From: Komagataeibacter xylinus
Lineage (GTDB): Bacteria > Pseudomonadota > Alphaproteobacteria > Acetobacterales > Acetobacteraceae
Reading direction: 5' to 3'
NCBI RefSeq assembly: GCF_031081985.1
Contig: NZ_JARWSK010000001.1
Location: forward strand, 620,001-684,000
DNA length: 64,000 nt
Shown here: in pieces, positions 58,640 to 64,000 of the stretch
Layout of the letters: each line of letters opens with the position of its first letter
How positions within the stretch are numbered: the stretch's first letter is position 1
Position numbers and translations under genes: made by a program
The notes under the pieces: generated by a model
Database searches by the model: none
What the model was told of the DNA's origin: nothing
The model's input: only the letters and a program-made list of their open reading frames with translations

Positions 58640-59727
58640 CCGTAGCGGGCCCTCTCTTCCTGACGGATCAGGGCATCGATGGCCTGATCGACCAGCTGAT
58701 TGATAATTTCGCTGACCGGCTGCTCTGCGGTGATCATGCCCACGGACTGCCCGGCCATGACCGATCCGTTCTCCACATCGCCATCAATCACGGCGCGGCG
58801 CAGGGCGCCCGCCCAGAAATGCTCGATATCAAGCTGGGCGGCTTCCTTGGTCAGTTCACCACCCTGGAAGCGGCGCAGCGTTTCCGCCTGGTGCTGCATG
58901 AAGCGCCTTGTGCCGGCATTGTTCAGCCCCCGCACCGGAATGACCGGAAAACGCTCGTCAAGCTGCACCGATGTCACGGCATCACGCGCGTTGGCGCGGA
59001 TGAAGGCCTTCTTGAAGTTTTCATGCGCGATGCTCTCGCGTGAGGCGGCAAAGCGCGTGCCAAGCTGCGCGCCCGATGCGCCCTGTTCAAGGTAGGACAG
59101 GATCGCATCCCCCCGCCCCAACCCGCCTGCCACAAACACCGGCACGTCATGGATATGGGGCAGGATTTCCTGCGCCAGCACCGTCAGCGACACGGGACCG
59201 ACATGCCCGCCCGCTTCCGATCCCTCGATCACCAGCGCATCGACGCCCAGCCGCACCAGCCGCTTGGCCAGCACGAAGGCGGGCGCGAACGCAATGACCT
59301 TCGCACCCCCGTCCTTGATGGCGCGGATGACCGGCCCGGACGGAATGCCACCTGCCAGCACGACATGGGTAATGCCTGCCCTGATGCACACCTGCACCAG
59401 ATCATCAAGCCGGGGGTGCATGGTGATCAGGTTCACGCCAAAGGGCTTCTTGGTCAGGGCCTGTGTCGCGGCAATTTCCTCGGCCAGGCGATCAGGTTCC
59501 ATCGCGCCGCAGGCCAGCACGCCAAAGCCGCCCGCGTTGGAAATGGCCGAGACGAGGTTACGCTCGCTCACCCATGACATTGCCCCTGCCAGCAGCGCGT
59601 ATTCGCTACCCAGAAAGCGCGTGCCCCGCCCCCACAGGTGATCGAGCCGGGCGCGGGCCTCGGCGCGGCGCGCGGGGTCGGTCAGGACGGACGGGGCATC
59701 AGGGGTGGCGGCCATGGTCGTGCTCAC
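58636..59727 (-). CDS. nitronate monooxygenase family FMN protein
   Basis: A 363-aa TIM-barrel flavoprotein of the nitronate monooxygenase / 2-nitropropane dioxygenase family. Landmarks are GAMSWVSERNLVSAISNAGGFG at the N-terminus, VIEGSEAGGHVG (FMN contact) and VFVAGGLGRGDAILSYLEQGASGAQLGTRF. Physiological substrate unknown; some family members are enoyl reductase-like. The start is GTG 59727, overlapping lysC by 4 bp (GTGA). Confidence 0.88.
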   Translation of the reverse strand: MSTTMAATPDAPSVLTDPARRAEARARLDHLWGRGTRFLGSEYALLAGAMSWVSERNLVSAISNAGGFGVLACGAMEPDRLAEEIAATQALTKKPFGVNLITMHPRLDDLVQVCIRAGITHVVLAGGIPSGPVIRAIKDGGAKVIAFAPAFVLAKRLVRLGVDALVIEGSEAGGHVGPVSLTVLAQEILPHIHDVPVFVAGGLGRGDAILSYLEQGASGAQLGTRFAASRESIAHENFKKAFIRANARDAVTSVQLDERFPVIPVRGLNNAGTRRFMQHQAETLRRFQGGELTKEAAQLDIEHFWAGALRRAVIDGDVENGSVMAGQSVGMITAEQPVSEIINQLVDQAIDALIRQEERARYG

Positions 59728-60977
59728 GCCGCATCCAGCCCATAGGCGGTATGGAGCGCACGCACGGCCAGCTCGGTATATTCGGCGGCGATCAGCACCG
59801 AGACCTTGATCTCGCTTGTCGAGATGACCTGCACGTTGATGTTGCGCTCGGCCAGGGTGCGGAACATGGTGCTGGCCACACCGGCATGCGAGCGCATGCC
59901 AACGCCCACGACGCTGATCTTGACCACGCTGTCATCGGTCTGCAGTTCGGCGTAGCGGGTGGTGGCGCGCGTGTTTTCCAGCACCGAGATGGTGCGCGCG
60001 AGGTCGGTCTTGCCAATGGTGAAGGTCATGTTGGTCATGCCGTCATCGCCGGTGCTCTGCACGATCATGTCCACGTTCACATTGGCATCGGCCAGCGGGC
60101 CGAACACGGCGGCGGCAATGCCTGGCCGATCGGGAAGCTGGCGGACGGAAACCTTCGCCTCGTCCCGGGAGTAGGCAATTCCGGCGACCTGTTCCTGTTC
60201 CACGATTTCGTCCTCATCCACGACTAATGAACCGGGCAGATGCCCTTCCGATGGTGCTGGCCCGTCATTGAAACTGGAGAGCACCTGCACGCGCACGCGC
60301 TTCTTCATGGCCAGTTCCACGCTCCGGGTCTGGAGTACCTTGGCGCCGACCGACGCCAGCTCCAGCATCTCCTCATAGGTGATGCGGTCCAGCTTGCGTG
60401 CCTTGGTAACAATACGCGGATCGGTTGTATAGATTCCGTCCACATCCGTGTAGATGTCGCAGCGATCCGCCTTCAGTGCCGCAGCCAGCGCCACGGCCGA
60501 GGTATCGGAACCGCCACGGCCCAGCGTGGTGATGCGCCCGTCTTCCCCAATGCCCTGAAAACCGGCCACGACCGGCACCTGGCCCGCGCGCATGCTTTCG
60601 ATCAGCGCCGTGCCGTCGATTGATTCGATGCGGGCCTTGCCGTGGGCGTTATCGGTGCGCAGCGGGATCTGCCAGCCCAGCCAGGAGCGGGCGTTGATGC
60701 CCAGCTTCTGCAGCGCGATGGCCAGCAGCCCGCTGGTCACCTGCTCGCCGGTGGAAACGACGGCATCGTATTCGCGTTCATCATGCGTTGCGGAAAGATC
60801 GCGGCAGTAACCGACAAGGCGGTTGGTCACGCCAGACATGGCGGAGACCACAACGGCAACCTCGCATCCGGCCTCGACCTGTTTCCGGACTTTTTCCGCC
60901 ACGGCCCGAATCCGCTCAAGATCAGCAACGGAAGTGCCGCCGAATTTCATCACGATCCGTGGTACGGTAGGGGACAT
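59724..60977 (-). CDS. lysC: aspartate kinase
   Basis: First step of the lysine, threonine and methionine pathway. The 417-aa protein has KFGGTSV at residues 11-17, [17 protein letters not shown] (ATP/aspartate site), a [13 protein letters not shown]-like [13 protein letters not shown], and two C-terminal ACT domains (from about 265) for allosteric feedback. First gene of the lysC-NMO-rodZ-ispG-hisS-prfA run, divergent from ubiG with 156 bp between. Confidence 0.95.
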   Translation of the reverse strand: MSPTVPRIVMKFGGTSVADLERIRAVAEKVRKQVEAGCEVAVVVSAMSGVTNRLVGYCRDLSATHDEREYDAVVSTGEQVTSGLLAIALQKLGINARSWLGWQIPLRTDNAHGKARIESIDGTALIESMRAGQVPVVAGFQGIGEDGRITTLGRGGSDTSAVALAAALKADRCDIYTDVDGIYTTDPRIVTKARKLDRITYEEMLELASVGAKVLQTRSVELAMKKRVRVQVLSSFNDGPAPSEGHLPGSLVVDEDEIVEQEQVAGIAYSRDEAKVSVRQLPDRPGIAAAVFGPLADANVNVDMIVQSTGDDGMTNMTFTIGKTDLARTISVLENTRATTRYAELQTDDSVVKISVVGVGMRSHAGVASTMFRTLAERNINVQVISTSEIKVSVLIAAEYTELAVRALHTAYGLDAA

Positions 60978-61133
60978 CGGAATAATGGCTCCATTATGGC
61001 TCGGGCTTCAGCATATCCGGAACGGGGGCCTGTTGGCCAATCCGGGGCATTGCGTTATGCGCAAGCCGCGTCACATACATCTCCCCAGCTTCCGCGTCCA
61101 GCGGGAGAAAGCCAATTGAAAGGCGGTGCACCC

Positions 61134-61883
61134 ATGCAGCATCACGATTCGACCGTCGTGTCGGCGGATTCCGTCGCCCCGGATGAAATCGCCCATTTCA
61201 GCGATCTCGCTGCCCGGTGGTGGGATCCCGCAGGCCCCATGCGCCCGCTCCACGCCATGAACGACCTGCGCACGGGCTGGGCCATGCGCCACCTGCCCGC
61301 CCCCGTGGCGGAGGATGGCACCCGGCGCACGCTGCTCGATATCGGCTGCGGCGCGGGGCTGGCCAGCGAAGCCTTTGCCCGCGCGGGCTTTGATGTGACC
61401 GGGCTTGATGCCTCGCAGGCGGCGATCACGGCGGGGCGGTTGCACCTGCGCCACCACCCCCTGCCCCAGTCCGCAGGCCCGCTGGCCTATCGTTGCGGCA
61501 GCGCGGAAGAACTGGTGGCCCATCATGCGCGCTTTGATGCGATTTCCGCCCTTGAGGTCATCGAGCACGTCACCGACCCGGCCGCTTTCCTGTGCATGCT
61601 GGGCAGCCTGCTCAAGCCGGGCGGGGCCATGGTGGTCTCGACCATGAACCGCACCTGGCGCTCGATGGCCATGGCCAAGATCGGGGCGGAATACGTGCTG
61701 CGCCTGCTGCCCGTGGGCACGCATGACTGGAAGAAGTTCATCACGCCCGCCGAGCTGGGCCAGTACGCCGCCCGCGCCGGCCTGCGCGTGACCGATGTGG
61801 CGGGCATGGTGCCCGGCCTGGGCGGCTGGCGCGAGAGCCGTGACATGGCGGTAAACTACATCGCAGCCCTCGTGCGCGACTGA
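61134..61883 (+). CDS. ubiG: ubiquinone biosynthesis O-methyltransferase
   Basis: SAM-dependent enzyme for both O-methylations in ubiquinone synthesis, the electron acceptor of the periplasmic dehydrogenases. The 249-aa protein begins with the family motif HFSDLAARWWDPAGPMRPLHAMN, has LLDIGCGAGLASEAFAR (about 67-83) and TMNRTWRSMAMAKIGAEYVLR..GTHDWKKF. Start ATG 61134 opens the conserved part; the longer frame is lysC antisense. Confidence 0.95.
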   Translation: MQHHDSTVVSADSVAPDEIAHFSDLAARWWDPAGPMRPLHAMNDLRTGWAMRHLPAPVAEDGTRRTLLDIGCGAGLASEAFARAGFDVTGLDASQAAITAGRLHLRHHPLPQSAGPLAYRCGSAEELVAHHARFDAISALEVIEHVTDPAAFLCMLGSLLKPGGAMVVSTMNRTWRSMAMAKIGAEYVLRLLPVGTHDWKKFITPAELGQYAARAGLRVTDVAGMVPGLGGWRESRDMAVNYIAALVRD

Positions 61884-61914
61884 GGAAGCCGCGCGCCCGT
61901 TGGGGTCAGGCCAC

Positions 61915-63147
61915 TCAGATCGTGTTCATGAACGCGAAGGTGGTCGGACTGCCCACCGGGGTGAAGTTCCATGTAAAATCGAGCACGCCGGTCTGGGCAT
62001 TGGCCTTGAAGGACGTGACCGAATCACTGCGCTGGTTGGCACAGAACAGGAAGGTGCCGCTGGGGTCGAACATCATGGCGCGGCCATAATCGGCATGCAT
62101 CCAGATTTCTTCCACCAGGTTGAGCGTGCCGTCATCGTTCACGTGGAAGCTGGCCAGCGAATCGCCCAGCCGGTTCGACACGTACAGATATTTGCCGTTG
62201 GGCGAGAGCAGGATGCCCGCCGCCAGCGTGCTGCCGCGGAAATGCGGGGTAACGGTGCTCACGGTCTGCTGCGGCACGATCTCGCCGGTCTGCGGGTTGA
62301 AGGTGGCGGCGACCACTTTCGAATCCTGCTCGCCCAGGATGTAGATCATCGTTCCTTTCTCGTTGAAGGAGAAATGGCGCGGGGCGGAACCCGGCGTCAT
62401 GGCGATGAAGGGTGTCTTGGCGGGCACGAGGCGGCCGGTATGCAGGTCGAGCGTCCAGACATAGACCCGGTCCAGCCCGGCATCACAGGCCAGCACGTAA
62501 CGGCCCGAGGGGTCGGAAGCCACCATGTGCACATGCGCCATGGAATGATCGCTGATGGCGAAGTTGCCCGGCGGGTTGTCCGCCGCGCGATCGGGCATGC
62601 GCGGGCCGGTGTTGTGCACGACATCGGTCGGGTCGCCAAGGCTGCCATCGGGGTGGATGGGCAGCACGCCAACCGTGCCGCCCATGTAATTGGCCACCAG
62701 CACGTATTTGCCCGAGGCATGGATGCTCAGATGCGCGGGCACGGCACCGCCTGAACGCATGACGTTGAGCTTGGTCAGTTCCCCGCTCGAGCGGTTGACC
62801 GAGAACGCGGTGACGCAGCCTTCCTTGTTGGCATTGAAATCATCGATTTCGCTCAGGGCGTAGAGATGCCTGAAATCGCTGGACATGGCCATGAAGGACG
62901 GGCTGGCGATATCCACATAGGTCATGAGCGGGGAAAGGCTGCTGGTATCGGGGTTCATCTCGAACACCGATATGCCCTGCCCGTTGCCCGCCCCGCCAGG
63001 GGGGCCGTGCTGGGTGTAGCCGCCAATGTAGCAGATGGTGCGGGGCTTGTTGCCCGGCGCGGTCTGCGCCACGGCGCGGCGGGAGAGTATGGGCACGCTG
63101 GCCGCCAGGGCGGTGGCGAAGGTGCGGCGTGAAAGGGTGGTGCTCAT
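61915..63147 (-). CDS. Tat-exported lactonase-family beta-propeller protein
   Basis: A 410-aa seven-bladed beta-propeller related to 6-phosphogluconolactonase (YbhE/Pgl-type). The N-terminus is a Tat signal (SRRTFATALAAS...AVA), so the protein is periplasmic. Blades show the repeating pattern HLSIHASGKYVLVANY, ILLSPNGKYLYVSNR and FLFCANQRSDSV. In the periplasm the likely substrate would be gluconolactone or another sugar lactone, which is inference. ATG start at 63147. Confidence 0.87.
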   Translation of the reverse strand: MSTTLSRRTFATALAASVPILSRRAVAQTAPGNKPRTICYIGGYTQHGPPGGAGNGQGISVFEMNPDTSSLSPLMTYVDIASPSFMAMSSDFRHLYALSEIDDFNANKEGCVTAFSVNRSSGELTKLNVMRSGGAVPAHLSIHASGKYVLVANYMGGTVGVLPIHPDGSLGDPTDVVHNTGPRMPDRAADNPPGNFAISDHSMAHVHMVASDPSGRYVLACDAGLDRVYVWTLDLHTGRLVPAKTPFIAMTPGSAPRHFSFNEKGTMIYILGEQDSKVVAATFNPQTGEIVPQQTVSTVTPHFRGSTLAAGILLSPNGKYLYVSNRLGDSLASFHVNDDGTLNLVEEIWMHADYGRAMMFDPSGTFLFCANQRSDSVTSFKANAQTGVLDFTWNFTPVGSPTTFAFMNTI

Positions 63148-63193
63148 GACAGAAAGGACGATCCTGGTCAGTTGGAACTGTTTTTATTGCTTG

Positions 63194-63700
63194 CTACGGC
63201 AGTCTGCACGCAGGGCCGATATCTCCGGTATAGCGGGTCCATGTTTCGGTTTCACCAAATAAAGGCACCGCCACGAAGCCACGCAGCTTCAGGTCGCCTG
63301 ATTGCGAGACCCACAGCTTGGCATGGTACACATGCCCGGTATCCGGATCGGTGACATGGCCATTCCAGTGCCCCTTCGTCTCGGGGTCAGGCGTAAACCC
63401 GTTGAGCATGGGCAGGTTGCATTCAGGCTCGCCCCGTTTGTCGCGCGGCATGTCGGTGGTGTAGCGCAGCCCTGCCAGCCTTCCGCACACTTCCTGCCCG
63501 CACTGGCTGATCTCGAACACGCCATCATGGTCCTTGGTCATCCACCGGCCAATAATGTCCGCCCCTTCGGCATGGGCAGCGACGGGGGACGCCAGCCCGA
63601 CCGCCATGGCACATAACGCGGTCATGGCCGGCAGGGCGAACGCCCGGAGGATGCGGCCACCCTTCTGGCGCAGGGTCATGTTCCGTTTTGTGTCGTGCAT
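63194..63700 (-). CDS. DUF2147 family secreted protein
   Basis: A 168-aa protein with a Sec signal peptide (FALPAMTALCAMAVGLASPVAAHA) and a DUF2147 domain: IIGRWMTKDHDGVFEISQCGQEVCGRLAGL and the C-terminal LKLRGFVAVPLFGETETWTR. The family is periplasmic and of unknown function, often next to envelope or stress genes. GGGGA about 10 nt before ATG 63700 favours that start; ATGs at 63721 and 63730 would add a few residues. Confidence 0.83.
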   Translation of the reverse strand: MHDTKRNMTLRQKGGRILRAFALPAMTALCAMAVGLASPVAAHAEGADIIGRWMTKDHDGVFEISQCGQEVCGRLAGLRYTTDMPRDKRGEPECNLPMLNGFTPDPETKGHWNGHVTDPDTGHVYHAKLWVSQSGDLKLRGFVAVPLFGETETWTRYTGDIGPACRLP

Positions 63701-63767
63701 CTTGAATCGTTCCCCCGACATGGCGCGCATTCCGGTCAGTGCCCCGGAGCGCGCTTGCGTCTACCCT

Positions 63768-63992
63768 CTAGCTGTCAGCACGCCGGACCCATGGGATGGC
63801 GTGGATTTCAACCCCCGCCTCATCAAGTTCGGCATGCTCCTCTTCCGTCATGCTACCATAAATGCCCCGGGCTTCACGCTCGCCACGATGCATGCCCAGA
63901 GCTTCCTCGGCAAAGCGGTCGCCCACGTCATCACAATGCGCCTCAACGGTGTCACGTATTTTCTGTAACAGGGCGAGCATGGTATCGGGCAT
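63768..63992 (-). CDS. small hypothetical protein, possibly complete
   Basis: A 74-aa acidic protein, mostly helical (MLALLQKIRDTVEAHCDDVGDRFAEEALGMH...), with a Glu-rich stretch TEEEHAELDEAG. No recognised domain. The ATG at 63992 is only 8 bases from the window edge, so an earlier start cannot be excluded. Confidence 0.55.
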   Translation of the reverse strand: MPDTMLALLQKIRDTVEAHCDDVGDRFAEEALGMHRGEREARGIYGSMTEEEHAELDEAGVEIHAIPWVRRADS

Positions 63993-64000
63993 GGCCTGTG

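Overview
The window is GC-rich chromosomal DNA from an acetic acid bacterium (Acetobacteraceae), most likely Komagataeibacter or a close relative. The case rests on gene content: a membrane PQQ glucose dehydrogenase gene, a molybdenum/2Fe-2S/cytochrome c aldehyde-dehydrogenase-type operon, a polyol dehydrogenase, a periplasmic lactonase-like protein, and galU coupled to a phosphohexomutase (UDP-glucose supply for cellulose and other polysaccharides). Species identity is inference. I see no insertion sequence, prophage, CRISPR array or origin; this is mostly core chromosome with a few lineage-specific genes.

Layout: 1-79 end of tRNA-Leu(GAG). 492-2767 galU and phosphohexomutase. 2934-9052 assimilatory sulfate reduction on the minus strand (cysH, cysD, cysNC; then DUF2849, cysI, DUF934). 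9218-13371 tandem universal stress protein, pdxH, fabI-aroC, OsmC protein. 13646-18558 rpsB-tsf-recO-parC. 18634-23621 bpt, hemB, amino-acid permease, glyA. 23663-29473 M14-type deacylase, DEAD-box helicase, ELM1-family protein and two proteins I do not recognise (628 and 126 aa). 29628-33098 tRNA-Val(CAC), comM, dnaB. 33340-41872 oxidative sugar/alcohol metabolism: polyol dehydrogenase, a nonsense-interrupted glucose dehydrogenase gene, and the three-gene molybdo-dehydrogenase operon. 41952-46663 DUF3429 protein, enolase, FtsB/DivIC, rpmG, moeA, lexA. 46722-51292 biotin locus: bioF, bioH-like and a bioC-bioD fusion, divergent from bioA. 51354-61883 small winged-helix protein, DUF4167, prmC, a secreted protein on the opposite strand, then prfA-hisS-ispG-rodZ-NMO-lysC (one minus-strand run) and ubiG. 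61915-63992 Tat-exported lactonase-like protein, DUF2147 protein, small hypothetical.

How the genes fit together: galU and the mutase make UDP-glucose from glucose 6-phosphate. The periplasmic oxidative genes compete for sugar; here the glucose dehydrogenase reading frame is broken by one TGA at codon 249 where the family has tryptophan, which would be expected to lower gluconate formation and spare glucose. moeA supplies the molybdenum cofactor that the molybdo-dehydrogenase needs. The sulfur cluster carries every step from sulfate to sulfide except a recognisable CysJ flavoprotein.

The most notable observations are the nonsense mutation in gcd, a hairpin covering part of the Shine-Dalgarno sequence of the stress protein gene, an elaborate leader before the molybdo-dehydrogenase operon (promoter/palindrome, two hairpins, a 10-codon leader ORF overlapping the start), a bioC-bioD fusion, a LexA-type operator placed on the lexA promoter, a CRP/FNR-type palindrome upstream of galU, a secreted-protein gene placed antisense between prfA and prmC, and a family of AT-rich palindromic intergenic repeats.
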